Shown: positions 8,538 through 17,682 of the stretch, piece after piece
How the letters are laid out: every line of letters starts with the position of its first letter
How positions within the stretch are numbered: the first letter of the stretch is position 1
Assembly: GCA_018971525.1 (NCBI GenBank)
Contig: JAGXAR010000006.1
Location: forward strand, 1-64,000
DNA: 64,000 nucleotides
From: Nitrospirota bacterium
GTDB lineage: Bacteria > Nitrospirota > Nitrospiria > Nitrospirales > Nitrospiraceae
Direction of reading: 5' to 3'
Made by a program: the position numbers and the translations under genes
Notes under the pieces: model-generated
Database searches by the model: none
What the model saw: only the letters and a program-made list of their open reading frames with translations
What the model was told of the DNA's origin: nothing

Positions 8538-9538
8538 GACGGCACTCCACTGGGCAGCAGTGTCGCCGCTCGCTCAAACTGCCGGCGGTACTGCTCGACT
8601 ACGCGATCGGGACTGATCCAGAGCCGGCGCCAAGCCGTAGCGCGATCCAGTTCCTGAACCAGTTTCTTCACAGGTTTCACCAGATGCCGAGTGAGCCGCT
8701 GCCTGAAGGACGAAGTGGCAAACTCCGCCGGTTTACACCACAACTCGGCCTGTTCGGCCTGACTCCACTTCCGGTCGATCGTCCATCGTTCATGGGTGCA
8801 GGCAAACGGCTCCCGCTTACTCTTGATCGTCGCCCGGATGAAATGGTGCACGAACGATGCCCCCACAACCATGCATCGCTTCACGTCCCCGACCACCTGC
8901 TCGCGCTTGCGCAAGGTGTAATACAAATCCCAGTCAGCGGATTGCACCCGTTCGTCCAAGCCGCCGAGCGCATCATAGGTAGATCGCCTGATCATCACGC
9001 AAGACCCGACAATCCCCTCAAACATCGTACCGGCGAACGCACGGTGCGCCTCCCCGCAATAGCGTTCCCAATCGCCATACATCGCTTGGATCATCATTCG
9101 CAGTTGGTCGATGTCTTTTCCGCTAGAGAGCCGCCCTTGCCCGATCGCCGCCCAGCGCCCCTGCATCCAATCGGTCAACGAGACGGTCGGCATCATTTCC
9201 AGCCCAAGCGGAGACGCGGCATCAAGATGATGTCGCTCCATCGCCTCGATCAAGAATCCGTTCCAATTCGGCGCGACGTACAAATCATTGTTGATGTGGC
9301 ACAGAAACTTTCCGCGCGCCGCGCGGGAGCCGAGATTCATCGATTCCGGGTAGCAGAGGTTTCGATCGTTTCGAATCACCTGACAGCCGTTCGCTTCAAA
9401 GAACTCCGCCGACGCGTCGGTCGAATGATTGTCGACGACGATGACTTCATACGGACCGGTCGTGTACCGGCGGATGCCTTCCAGGAATAGTTGGTTGTGC
9501 CCCAACTGATTGTGAACGGCAACAATGATGCTCAGCAT
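8534..9538 (-). CDS. Glycosyltransferase family 2 (rhamnosyltransferase-like)
   Basis: A 334-residue GT2 protein: LSIIVAVHNQLGHNQLF, VVDNHSTDASAEFF, then CHINNDLYV as the DXD-equivalent and GIVGSCVMIRRSTYDALGG, which are landmarks of the O-antigen/rhamnosyl GT2 subgroup. The ATGA overlap with the next gene shows co-translation. The sugar is not known; the subgroup name is by resemblance only. Confidence 0.82.
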   Translation of the reverse strand: MLSIIVAVHNQLGHNQLFLEGIRRYTTGPYEVIVVDNHSTDASAEFFEANGCQVIRNDRNLCYPESMNLGSRAARGKFLCHINNDLYVAPNWNGFLIEAMERHHLDAASPLGLEMMPTVSLTDWMQGRWAAIGQGRLSSGKDIDQLRMMIQAMYGDWERYCGEAHRAFAGTMFEGIVGSCVMIRRSTYDALGGLDERVQSADWDLYYTLRKREQVVGDVKRCMVVGASFVHHFIRATIKSKREPFACTHERWTIDRKWSQAEQAELWCKPAEFATSSFRQRLTRHLVKPVKKLVQELDRATAWRRLWISPDRVVEQYRRQFERAATLLPSGVPS

Positions 9539-9565
9539 GATGTGACGCCCGGCCGACCTCTCCTG

Positions 9566-10411
9566 TTACCCCCGAAACCCCCGCCGAAGGACTTCCCGAT
9601 AAAACTTGAAATTCAGCCAGCGATTGCGCCGGGTTGCCCAGCGCCGGGAGGATCGGAGCCGATCCGCCATCACCGCCGGATGCGATCCACCGAATTCCTT
9701 CAACATGGCATAGTCCTCAAACTGAAAGCTGTCGTGAGCAAGCTGCTTGGCCTCAACGGCAGGAACGTGACCTCCGTGATAGACCGTCACTTGCTCCCGT
9801 TTTTTCTCCAACATTGTTTTAGGGTCCTTCACCCACCCATAGTGAAAGACTCGCCCCCCCGATGGGGCAATCCATTCCTTCGGTCCGCTCTGGAGATACT
9901 GCTGCGTCGCCTTGAGATGGAATCCCACGGCATCGCCGCAGGACTCCACCTCACCGTTGTTTCGAATGATCCGCACGGCTTTATGGTAGAACCAGGGATT
10001 CGTCGACCAATAGTCCGCGATAAAATGTAGATACCGGAACAAGAGCCCTTTCACCTCGGGATTGCCAAGATGGCGCCGCATCGCCTCCTGGATGACCGGC
10101 AAATCGTCTTCGTGCACAACTTCGTCGGCTTGAATGTAGAAGGCCCAATCCCCGGTGCAGTGGCACAACGCAATGTTCGTCTGTTGGGCGTAGATCAGTC
10201 CATCTTTTCGCAGCGTCTCGTCCCAGACCGACTCCACGATTCTGATCTTCGGGTCGCCGATCGAGCGGATCAGCTCAAGCGTGCCATCGTCGCACAGCCC
10301 GACATTCACAATGAACTCATCGACCACCGGCAAAATGGAACGGATCGACTCAACGACCGGATAGTCGTACCTCACGACGTTCCGCACGAATGTAAATCCG
10401 CTGACTTTCAT
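9566..10411 (-). CDS. Glycosyltransferase family 2
   Basis: A 281-residue GT2-type protein starting MKVSGFTFVRNVVRYDYP, with VDEFIVNVGLCDDGT and YIQADEVVHEDD (DXD-like) in the GT-A core. The ORF is open upstream to 10528, but that part is coded by a palindromic repeat and overlaps the next gene, so the ATG at 10411 is chosen. It is shorter than typical bifunctional GT2s. Probably adds a sugar to the surface glycan. Confidence 0.8.
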   Translation of the reverse strand: MKVSGFTFVRNVVRYDYPVVESIRSILPVVDEFIVNVGLCDDGTLELIRSIGDPKIRIVESVWDETLRKDGLIYAQQTNIALCHCTGDWAFYIQADEVVHEDDLPVIQEAMRRHLGNPEVKGLLFRYLHFIADYWSTNPWFYHKAVRIIRNNGEVESCGDAVGFHLKATQQYLQSGPKEWIAPSGGRVFHYGWVKDPKTMLEKKREQVTVYHGGHVPAVEAKQLAHDSFQFEDYAMLKEFGGSHPAVMADRLRSSRRWATRRNRWLNFKFYREVLRRGFRG

Positions 10412-10422
10412 AGACAGGCCAA

Positions 10423-10499
10423 GGTTAAGGTTGAGGCAGAATGCTCCATAGCGCGACTCTGATCTTCCGGAGGTCGATGTTTTACCCTCAACCTCAGCA
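10423..10499. repeat. Junction palindrome overlapping a stop codon
   Basis: AAGGTTGAGG at 10427-10436 and CCTCAACCT at 10486-10494 are inverted; AATGCT also recurs inverted. The TGA stop of the WaaE-like GT2 gene (10494-10496) sits in the right arm. The repeat produces a false N-terminal extension of the next gene. Confidence 0.55.
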
Positions 10500-11249
10500 T
10501 TTCCTCGTGAGTTCCCAGAATTTCGCATACTTCATGAAGGTGTAATAGGCATAGAGTCCGGAGAGAATCAAGCCAGGCATGCCGTCGAGGAAGCCGGCCC
10601 GCTGCACATACGTCTTCAGAAACGCCCCGACCGGATGGGTCATCAGTTGATGGGAGGAGAAGCGCCGGCCCTGCTCCGTCATGCGGCGGGCCATCAGGTC
10701 GGAGTAACGATCCTGCTTCGCCACGTAGTGATCGATGTCTCGAAAGGGATACTGCAATGCGGGACTCTTGAGGAACCCGACCGACCCGTCACAGTCGAAA
10801 CTTTCATGGACCAGTTCTTCGCGGTAACGAAACCGTCCCTTTCGAAACAACTGTGGTTGCCGATAATCGGGATACCAGCCGCAATGTTTGATCCACCGAC
10901 CTAAGAAATAGTTTTTCCGTGGCACGAAGTAGGCATCTGCTTCCGGTCCGCGGTCGAGCACCAGCCCAATCTCTTCCCGCAACTCAGGCGTCATCCTCTC
11001 ATCGCTATCCAGACTGAAGATCCACTCATGGGTCGTGAGTGCGACTGCCTCGTTGCGCAATCGTCCGAATCCTTTGAAGTCGACTTGATAGACCTTGTCC
11101 GTGAACTCACGACTGATTACCGCCGTCTGATCTGTACTGTGGGAATCCACGACGATCAACTCATCCCCCCAGCCCGCCACAGACTCAAGGCACGCCCTCA
11201 TATTAAGCTCGTCGTTGTAGGCGATGACATAAACCGAGAGCTTAGACAT
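10494..11249 (-). CDS. Glycosyltransferase family 2 (WaaE/KdtX-like)
   Basis: A 251-residue GT2 enzyme: LSVYVIAYNDELNM, VVDSHSTDQT and SLDSDERM in the GT-A domain and a tail YTFMKYAKFWELTRK. It is a paralogue of the protein at 7743-8537, matching it in domain order and in the tail, so the two likely arose by duplication and may add related sugars in succession. Its TGA stop sits inside the palindrome at 10423-10499. Confidence 0.84.
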   Translation of the reverse strand: MSKLSVYVIAYNDELNMRACLESVAGWGDELIVVDSHSTDQTAVISREFTDKVYQVDFKGFGRLRNEAVALTTHEWIFSLDSDERMTPELREEIGLVLDRGPEADAYFVPRKNYFLGRWIKHCGWYPDYRQPQLFRKGRFRYREELVHESFDCDGSVGFLKSPALQYPFRDIDHYVAKQDRYSDLMARRMTEQGRRFSSHQLMTHPVGAFLKTYVQRAGFLDGMPGLILSGLYAYYTFMKYAKFWELTRKC

Positions 11250-12261
11250 GAAGCACTCGCAATGGGGAAGGATCTCCGGCTACCTGGACCACGTGTTGCG
11301 CAACCATGTCCACCGTGAGCCGGTCGAGACAGTCCCAATAGGGACAGGCTTCGTAGATACACTTTTCGCAGGTCGGCACATCGGGACGCAGGACCAGTCC
11401 TTTGCCAAGCGGCTGCCAACGTGTCGGAAGATTGTTCCGTCGCGGATCGAATAGACTTACATTCGGAACACCGCAGGCTGCGGCAATATGGGCCGGGCCT
11501 GTGGCTCCGGAGACCACCGCGTGACTCGCCGCAATCACAGCCATCAACTCTCGCACCGACAACCGCCCCATGAGATTCAGGAGCGAGGCAGGGAGCGGCT
11601 CTTCACTGTTCACGTGCTGGTTGAACATATCTGCTTCCGCCTGGCTTCCGGTCAACACCACCCCCACTCCCTTCCGATGCAACTCACGCGCAAGCGAGTG
11701 ATAGTGTTCAATGCGCCAGCGCCGGGCCGCAAACCCTCCAGGATGGAGCACCACCCTGGGTGCCGGCATCCCAAGCAACCGCTCTTGTCCCTTCACTCGT
11801 TCTTCATCGGTCAGCACAAGGCTCGGTGGAGACACGATGCCAGGCTTCAATCCGAGCCCCGCGAGCATGCCGACGTTATACGAGGTTTCATGCTTGGAAA
11901 AATCTTTCCGATGTTCATAGACCCGACGATTCGCCAGCACGCTATACCAGCGGTAGCCTGTCGCCACTCGAAGCGGAACCCGCGCCAGGAACGCTGCCCA
12001 CATCAGGCGCTTGAACGGTTTGAGAAACACCACGGCATCGACGGCCCGGCGAAACAATGACACCAGCTCGCCCAGGGATTCCCGGCCCGTGACCGTCCAG
12101 ATCTCATCGAGATCAGGATGGTGAGCCAAGACCGGGGCTGCATAGTCGCTGGACAGGAAGGTGATCCGCGCCTCTGGCAGGAGCCGGCGCAGCGCGGAGG
12201 CGACCGGCAGACACAGAATTTCATCGCCGATCCCGTCAGGCCGGACTAAAAGGACATTCAT
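11242..12261 (-). CDS. Glycosyltransferase family 9
   Basis: A 339-residue GT9 protein: MNVLLVRPDGIGDEILCLP, VVLHPGGFAARRW and the donor block VVSGATGPAHIAAACG, where the usual NDSG is replaced by SGATG, as in the O-antigen/WaaQ-like GT9 branch. It overlaps the genes on both sides by a few bases. Likely an ADP-heptose or similar transferase to the LPS core. Confidence 0.84.
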   Translation of the reverse strand: MNVLLVRPDGIGDEILCLPVASALRRLLPEARITFLSSDYAAPVLAHHPDLDEIWTVTGRESLGELVSLFRRAVDAVVFLKPFKRLMWAAFLARVPLRVATGYRWYSVLANRRVYEHRKDFSKHETSYNVGMLAGLGLKPGIVSPPSLVLTDEERVKGQERLLGMPAPRVVLHPGGFAARRWRIEHYHSLARELHRKGVGVVLTGSQAEADMFNQHVNSEEPLPASLLNLMGRLSVRELMAVIAASHAVVSGATGPAHIAAACGVPNVSLFDPRRNNLPTRWQPLGKGLVLRPDVPTCEKCIYEACPYWDCLDRLTVDMVAQHVVQVAGDPSPLRVLHV

Positions 12262-13292
12262 CGGGGAACCATCCGCAGCGACCGCTGCGCGCGAGCCGCA
12301 GCCAGGACCTGCTCAGACGACACTATTCGCAAACATTCCAACGGCAGCGTATTGTGGCATGTACGACTGAAACAGGGTCTGCAGGGTACGTTTCCCGTCA
12401 ATACAGAATGCCCCACCCCATAGGGCCCGGTTCGCGCCGCACTCGTCGGCCCGAACAGGGCCACGACCGGCGTACCAACCGCCGCCGCGATATGCATCGG
12501 ACCTGAATCGTTCGTAATCAGCAGCGACGCCTTGCTCAGGAGTGCAGGAAGCAACCCCACTGTCGTGGCTCCGGCCAGATCAACGGCGAGGGTCTTCATC
12601 ATCCCGCTCACCGCAGTGACATCCGCTCGTTCGTCAGGGCCACCGATCATCACCACCACACCACATCCTTCTTGCTGCAGCCGATCTGCGACTTCGGCGA
12701 ACGACGCAGCCGGCCACCGCTTGGTCGGCCACCGGGCAGAGACATTCATCGCCACCCAGCTCGTTCCGGTCGTCACTCCGGATCGGCTCAACAGGCGATC
12801 GACCTCATCATAATCTGCTTGCGGGATACGGAAACGAAACTCCGGCGTGCCGGCCTCCGCGGCCCCCACAGCCTTGGCCAGCAGCAGGTAGCGATCGACT
12901 GCGTGCATCTCGGATTGCGGAACTGGCACGCGTCTCGAATAGAACCAGGGACTCCCCTCTCGCCCGTTGGCAAATCCCACAAGCAGGGGAGATCCGCTGA
13001 GCCAGCCGATGGCGGCGCTCCGAAAGAGACCTTGAAGATCTACGACGAGATCAAAGCGCTCTGCACGAAGAGGAAACACCTGGGAGAGCCACCCCTTGAG
13101 CGTCGATTCCACCGACCAGACCCGATCAACCCCGTCGATGCGCTCGACGAGACCAGCCCATTGGCGCTTCACCAGCCAGGTCAGTCGAGCCTTGGGATAG
13201 GCCCGGCGAATTGTCGCACAGGTCGGCATCGCGTGTACGATGTCGCCCAGTGAACTCGGCTTGATAAACAAGATGTGGCGATAGTCTTCCAT
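12258..13292 (-). CDS. waaC: Lipopolysaccharide heptosyltransferase I
   Basis: A 344-residue GT9 enzyme opening with RHILFIKPSSLGDIVHAMP, the WaaC-type N-terminus, followed by RWPTKRWP and LITNDSGPMHIAAAVGTP with the C-terminal cysteine block CRPCFSRTCHN. WaaC attaches the first L,D-heptose to Kdo of Kdo2-lipid A in the cytosol. It overlaps the next GT9 gene by four bases and follows waaF-gmhB, consistent with inner-core assembly. Confidence 0.85.
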   Translation of the reverse strand: MEDYRHILFIKPSSLGDIVHAMPTCATIRRAYPKARLTWLVKRQWAGLVERIDGVDRVWSVESTLKGWLSQVFPLRAERFDLVVDLQGLFRSAAIGWLSGSPLLVGFANGREGSPWFYSRRVPVPQSEMHAVDRYLLLAKAVGAAEAGTPEFRFRIPQADYDEVDRLLSRSGVTTGTSWVAMNVSARWPTKRWPAASFAEVADRLQQEGCGVVVMIGGPDERADVTAVSGMMKTLAVDLAGATTVGLLPALLSKASLLITNDSGPMHIAAAVGTPVVALFGPTSAARTGPYGVGHSVLTGNVPCRPCFSRTCHNTLPLECLRIVSSEQVLAAARAQRSLRMVPR

Positions 13293-13308
13293 GAGCGTTG
13301 ATCGTTAT

Positions 13309-13384
13309 TCGTTACACGTGAATCGCAAGACTAAGCAGCTCTCGTATCGTGAGCGATTAGCAGTTAACGATTCACGGTTAACGA
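13309..13384. repeat. Junction palindrome overlapping the waaF-gmhB stop
   Basis: Arms 13309-13325 (TCGTTACACGTGAATCG) and 13368-13384 pair with two mismatches in 17. The right arm encodes the last residues of the fusion protein (SLTVNR) and the TAA stop is at 13364-13366. Confidence 0.65.
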
Positions 13385-15085
13385 AGGACGTGTCTTCACG
13401 TCATCCAGAATCCAGTCAACTGCGTCGGCCATAGACTTCGCCACCGCATCCGGCATGGCCTCTGCCGCCCTCAGCGCATCCTGCGCCTGTGTATCCACCG
13501 GCTCGGTCGTAATGAGAATGGCCTTGGCGCCGACCCTGTGTGCCAATTGTATGTCGCGCGCGTGATCGCCGATCAAATAGGATCGTCGGAGATCCAGGTG
13601 CAACTCTGACACAGCCCGCTCCACCATGCCGACCTCCGGTTTGCGACAGTGGCAGCCATCGTCAGGATGGTGTGGGCAGAAATAGATCGCATCCAGCGCT
13701 GCGTCCTCTTGTTCCAAAAGACCTTCCAGGCGGGCATGGATTGCTTCCAGATCCTTGAGGGTAAAGATCCCGCGACCGACACCGGATTGGTTGGTCACGA
13801 CGACTAACCTCGCCCCGGCCCCTTTCAAGCGCGCCAGAGCCGGCCCGACCCCCGGCAACAATTTCAGGTCAGCGGCGACTTTCAGATAGCCTGGATCGTA
13901 GTTCAACGTTCCATCTCGATCCAGAAACACCGTGACACCATCAAGAATGTTTCTTTGGTCGGTCTGGTTTATTTGGCTTGTTTGGTTGGTTTGGTTCGAA
14001 GCAGCTACACCGGATGAACCGGACAAACCCAATAAACCAGCTACCTGTTTCGTCGCCGCCTCATGCACCTGATCTACGGTCACCCTTGTCATGCACCGAT
14101 GATCGATCGGACATTCACGCAGCAGGCAGGGTGCACAATCAACCGGCTGCCGCACGATGGCATGGGGGCTCCCAAAGGGCGACGTGGTGCGCCAATCGGT
14201 CGGCCCGAAAATCGCGACGACCGGTACCTGGAACGCGGAGGCGATGTGCATGGGACCCGTATCATTGGTGAGGAGCATGGCGCACCGTTTCACCCCCGCC
14301 ATCAATTCCCGGATCGTCGTCGCCCCGGACAAGACCAGGGATCTGGACGACAGACGCGCGGCGATCTCCTGGGCCAAACGCTCTTCCCCCTTTGCCCCGA
14401 AAATGACCACGCTGACTTGTTGTTCACGAGACTTGCGAATCGTGCGACAGAGTCGTTCCGTGACCTCGGCAAACCGTTCGGGCAACCAGCGTTTGGCCCC
14501 GCCGTAGGTCGAGCCGGGATTGATCCCGACGACGACATCGGATGCGGTCAATCCGCCCTGGGCGAATCGCTTCGCCATCGCCCGTTCCTCCTCAGGAAAG
14601 ACGACGAGCTCCGGTACGAAGGGATCGCCTGTGAGGCCCAGCGGCTTCAACAGATCCCAATAGTAGCGGACTTGATGGACGAGCGAACGGCGATCCGGCG
14701 CAGCGACTGGATCGGACAACAGCAGACTTCGTCCGTCTGTCGCATACCCATAGCGCCGAGACACACCGGCGAGGAAAGTCAGGAACGCCGCCTCGAACGC
14801 ATTCTGAAACAGCACTGCCAGATCGAAGCCTTGCCGCCGCAATTGTCCGGCCAGCGCCCACTTACCGGAAAGCCCCGCGTGACGCCCCTTGGTGTCATAG
14901 GTCAGCACGCGCGTCAATGCCGGATGGCCCGCGAACAAATCTGCCACAGCCGGTTTGACCAACAGCGCGATCTGAGCGTCAGGAAACAGCTTCCGCAATC
15001 CACGGAGTGCGGGCTCGCACATCACCGCATCGCCAAGCCAGTTGGGTCCACGCACAAGAATCCTTTTGATAATTTCTCTATCCAC
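13364..15085 (-). CDS. waaF-gmhB: Heptosyltransferase II fused to D,D-heptose 1,7-bisphosphate phosphatase
   Basis: A 573-residue fusion. Residues 1 to about 350 are WaaF (ILVRGPNWLGDAVMCEPALR; LLTNDTGPMHIASAF; cysteine block CAPCLLRECP). Residues about 385-565 are a HAD phosphatase of the GmhB type: VFLDRDGTLNYDPGYL with catalytic D389/D391, VVTNQSGVGRG, and a zinc loop CPHHPDDGCHC. GmhB makes the ADP-heptose precursor that WaaF uses. The linker (about 352-382, rich in N, Q and T) is encoded by a TTTGGTT-type hairpin (13952-14042), and the last residues and stop lie in another palindrome. The fusion therefore looks repeat-derived. Confidence 0.88.
   Translation of the reverse strand: MDREIIKRILVRGPNWLGDAVMCEPALRGLRKLFPDAQIALLVKPAVADLFAGHPALTRVLTYDTKGRHAGLSGKWALAGQLRRQGFDLAVLFQNAFEAAFLTFLAGVSRRYGYATDGRSLLLSDPVAAPDRRSLVHQVRYYWDLLKPLGLTGDPFVPELVVFPEEERAMAKRFAQGGLTASDVVVGINPGSTYGGAKRWLPERFAEVTERLCRTIRKSREQQVSVVIFGAKGEERLAQEIAARLSSRSLVLSGATTIRELMAGVKRCAMLLTNDTGPMHIASAFQVPVVAIFGPTDWRTTSPFGSPHAIVRQPVDCAPCLLRECPIDHRCMTRVTVDQVHEAATKQVAGLLGLSGSSGVAASNQTNQTSQINQTDQRNILDGVTVFLDRDGTLNYDPGYLKVAADLKLLPGVGPALARLKGAGARLVVVTNQSGVGRGIFTLKDLEAIHARLEGLLEQEDAALDAIYFCPHHPDDGCHCRKPEVGMVERAVSELHLDLRRSYLIGDHARDIQLAHRVGAKAILITTEPVDTQAQDALRAAEAMPDAVAKSMADAVDWILDDVKTRPSLTVNR
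13952..14042. repeat. TTTGGTT-type hairpin repeat, copy C (inside waaF-gmhB)
   Basis: Left arm TCTGGTTTATTTGGCTTG and right arm ...GACAAACCCAATAAACCAG form an imperfect stem of about 25 bp. It is read through in frame on the minus strand as the N/Q/T-rich linker joining WaaF and GmhB. Confidence 0.72.
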
Positions 15086-16157
15086 AGGCCTCCGCGGGGG
15101 TGCTATTCGGATAATTCAACACGAGTTGCTTGAGCCGGTCTTCCCCGACTGTCACGTCCGTGGTCAGTCGAACTGCCCACCAGCTCTCGGTGGGGTGGAG
15201 GAGCGCGGCCAACTTGCCGGCATCTTTCTCCGTCGTCACGACCAGCTCAGCCTGAAGCTCAGCCGCTCGGGCTCGCAGTTGCTCGACATCCTGACTCGTA
15301 TAGGCATGGTGGTCGACATAGACCGCTTCGTCCAGAATCCTGATCCCGATTGTCTCGGCGAGGGAGCGAAATGATCCGACATGTCCCACGGCGCTACAGA
15401 GCAGCGCTGTCTTTCCCTTGGACCAAGAGAGCGGCTGCAACGCCCCGGTCACCACCGACACGAAACTCTCCGGACGAAAGACCACTTGGATCGGGTCCGG
15501 CATTGGACCGATGACGGACTGTAGCCTGTGACGGACCTGTGTCACTTGAGCCGGCACATCCGCTCTCGTGACCACGATCGCGGTCGCGCGCGCCGCCGCC
15601 TGAAGCGGCTCACGGAGTCGACCGGCCGGCACCAGTGCCGCGAGTCCATCCGCATCCGTGGCATCGACCAGCAAGAGATTCACGTCGCGAAAGAGCCCCA
15701 GGTGCTGAAATCCATCGTCGAGTACCAGACAATCAATCGGAAATCGATCCATGACCCAGTAACCAAGCTCATAGCGATCAGCGCCAACGGCCACGATCGC
15801 CTTGGGGCAACGCTGCGCCATCAAGAACGGCTCATCGCCTGCCTCATTCGGGCCGACCAGCAGGCGCTCGCCATTTGACACTAACAGATACGGATCCGCA
15901 CTTGTCCGCCGATAGCCCCGGCTGAGAATCGCCACCCGTTTCCCCTGTGCCAGGAGCCAGTCGGTAAGCAGAATAACCACCGGCGTTTTCCCCGTCCCAC
16001 CCAGCGTAAGATTCCCGACACTCAGCACGGGGACCGGTAATTTCCGCTGAGCGAACCAGCCCCAGTAGTACAGGAGCGCGCGCAGCCGCGCAACGACCCC
16101 GTATGGGATTGCGACCCACAGCAGCCACCACCTGACCTTTGTCCCGGGATTCAACAC
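15078..16157 (-). CDS. lpxK: Tetraacyldisaccharide 4'-kinase
   Basis: A 359-residue LpxK. It has an N-terminal amphipathic/hydrophobic start (WWLLWVAIPYGVVARLRALLYY is about residues 10-31), the Walker A loop in SVGNLTLGGTGKTP (about 46-59), RGYRR, and DDGFQHLGLFRDVNLLLVD, the LpxK signature. It phosphorylates the lipid A disaccharide at 4' on the cytosolic face of the inner membrane. It overlaps waaF-gmhB by eight bases. Confidence 0.92.
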   Translation of the reverse strand: MLNPGTKVRWWLLWVAIPYGVVARLRALLYYWGWFAQRKLPVPVLSVGNLTLGGTGKTPVVILLTDWLLAQGKRVAILSRGYRRTSADPYLLVSNGERLLVGPNEAGDEPFLMAQRCPKAIVAVGADRYELGYWVMDRFPIDCLVLDDGFQHLGLFRDVNLLLVDATDADGLAALVPAGRLREPLQAAARATAIVVTRADVPAQVTQVRHRLQSVIGPMPDPIQVVFRPESFVSVVTGALQPLSWSKGKTALLCSAVGHVGSFRSLAETIGIRILDEAVYVDHHAYTSQDVEQLRARAAELQAELVVTTEKDAGKLAALLHPTESWWAVRLTTDVTVGEDRLKQLVLNYPNSTPAEACG

Positions 16158-16165
16158 TTTCCTTG

Positions 16166-17587
16166 CTATCGTCCAGCCATGAGGGAAAGCGACCGGTCTG
16201 AGAGAGGAGACCCGCTGGTGCCTTGCTGTTGCGTCAGCAGCCTGTCGATGGCCTCCAGCGTTTGTTGCAAGGCTCCCTGATTCTGTTCGACCACCTGACG
16301 AGCAGACCGGCCCATCCGCCCCCGTTCCTCGCCATCAGAAAAGAGGGTAATGACCTGTTGCGTGAGGTCCTCTCCGTGGAGAACCCGACGGCCGCCTCCC
16401 GCCTGGATCAAGAGATCTGCAATCTCCGCACAGTGGTCCGTGTAGGGACCGAATAACACCGGCTTCGCCCACAGAGCCGGCTCCAATAAATTATGTCCAC
16501 CAACCGGAACGAGCGTGCCTCCGACAAATGCCACTACCGCTTCCCGGTAGATCACAGACAATTCGCCCCGCGAATCGAGCACCAACACACGGGGACCGGT
16601 GGATCGCAGCGCGCCGGCCTGCCCGATGGTACTGCGTCGCTGCACGGCAAACCCGCGCGCTCGAATCATCGCCTCCACCGATTCCGCTCGCTCAATGTGT
16701 CGAGGCGCCAGCAGCAACACCGCTGAGGGACACTGTGTCACGAGCACCCGATAGCACTCCACGATGGTCTCTTCTTCGCCGGGATGGGTACTGCCTGCGA
16801 CAAAGAGCTGTTCCGAATCCTGAAGCCCAAGATGAGCCCTCGTCGCCCCACCCTCCGTGACGGCTGGTATCGGCTGATCGAACTTGATATTTCCTGTTCG
16901 CCTGACTCGAGAAGCCTCTGCTCCCAGCGCGATGATGCGTTCGACGTCACGATCCGTCTGCATCAGGCAGAGGCTGAGCGTCTGCAACATCGTCCGATAG
17001 AACGCTCGCAGGGGCGCCCACTGCTGCCGAGTAAAAGACCTGGTCGAGAGCCGACCGTTCACGAGGGCAGTCGGCACTCCACGCCGACGCAGCTGCCACA
17101 AGAGATTCGGCCAGAGTTCGGTCTCGACGAAAAGATAGAGGCATGGTTGCAGTCGTTCGATGAAGCGGGAGACGACCCAGGGAAAATCGAGCGGCGCATA
17201 ACAATGGTCTGCCACACCGGCCAACCGTTGCTCCACGGCTTCCCGTCCGGTCTCGGTCACCGTCGAGACCACCAGGCGGCACTCGGGATGACGGCGATGC
17301 AGCTCGTTGACGAGCGGTGTCACCGCCACCACTTCACCGAGAGAAACGGCATGGACCCAAATCACTGGTCTGTCTGGTTGATCTGGTATATTTGGTTCAT
17401 CTGGTTTGTATCGCTCAGTGGACCGGAGCCAACCAGACAAACAAGAAAAACCAAATGAACCAAATGAACCTGTTTCCCACCCAAGCCGTTGGAGCAATCC
17501 GCGACGGCACCGTCGTTTGGCCAGCAGGATCGCCACGATGACCGGCGAAACGACGAGCAACACAATATTGTAGAAGAGACGCCACAT
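16166..17587 (-). CDS. waaA: 3-deoxy-D-manno-octulosonic acid (Kdo) transferase
   Basis: A 473-residue WaaA/KdtA. It has an N-terminal membrane anchor (YNIVLLVVSPVIVAILLA at about 6-23), the catalytic WVHAVSLGEVVAVTPL with the conserved glutamate near residue 85, FVETELWPNL, and the C-terminal VGGTLVPVGGHNLLEPALW. Compared with the usual family order, where RLG is soon followed by the WIHA motif, about 25-35 extra residues lie at about 37-72 (WETGSFGSFG...IPDQPDRP); these are encoded by a TTTGGTT-type hairpin at 17365-17473. It transfers Kdo to lipid IVA. Confidence 0.9.
   Translation of the reverse strand: MWRLFYNIVLLVVSPVIVAILLAKRRCRRGLLQRLGWETGSFGSFGFSCLSGWLRSTERYKPDEPNIPDQPDRPVIWVHAVSLGEVVAVTPLVNELHRRHPECRLVVSTVTETGREAVEQRLAGVADHCYAPLDFPWVVSRFIERLQPCLYLFVETELWPNLLWQLRRRGVPTALVNGRLSTRSFTRQQWAPLRAFYRTMLQTLSLCLMQTDRDVERIIALGAEASRVRRTGNIKFDQPIPAVTEGGATRAHLGLQDSEQLFVAGSTHPGEEETIVECYRVLVTQCPSAVLLLAPRHIERAESVEAMIRARGFAVQRRSTIGQAGALRSTGPRVLVLDSRGELSVIYREAVVAFVGGTLVPVGGHNLLEPALWAKPVLFGPYTDHCAEIADLLIQAGGGRRVLHGEDLTQQVITLFSDGEERGRMGRSARQVVEQNQGALQQTLEAIDRLLTQQQGTSGSPLSDRSLSLMAGR
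17365..17473. repeat. TTTGGTT-type hairpin repeat, copy D (inside waaA)
   Basis: Left arm of TCTGGTT/TTTGGTT words and right arm of AACCAGACAAAC and AACCAAATG words, inverted. It is read in frame as the 30-odd extra residues at about 37-72 of WaaA. Confidence 0.7.
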
Positions 17588-17595
17588 GGCTTTGC

Positions 17596-17682
17596 GCGTT
17601 AGACGTGAACCGTCAAACGTGAAACGCCGCGCCTGGACCCCTTACCTTCAACGGCTAACGCCTCACGTTTCACGTTTCACGG
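17596..17682. repeat. Junction repeat of GTGAAACGT words
   Basis: GCGTTAG, ACGTGAA and CGTGAAACG words on one side and their complements (CGTTTCACGTTTCACGG) on the other, in several possible pairing registers. The frame-corrected acyltransferase ends inside it (TGA at 17663-17665). Confidence 0.6.
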
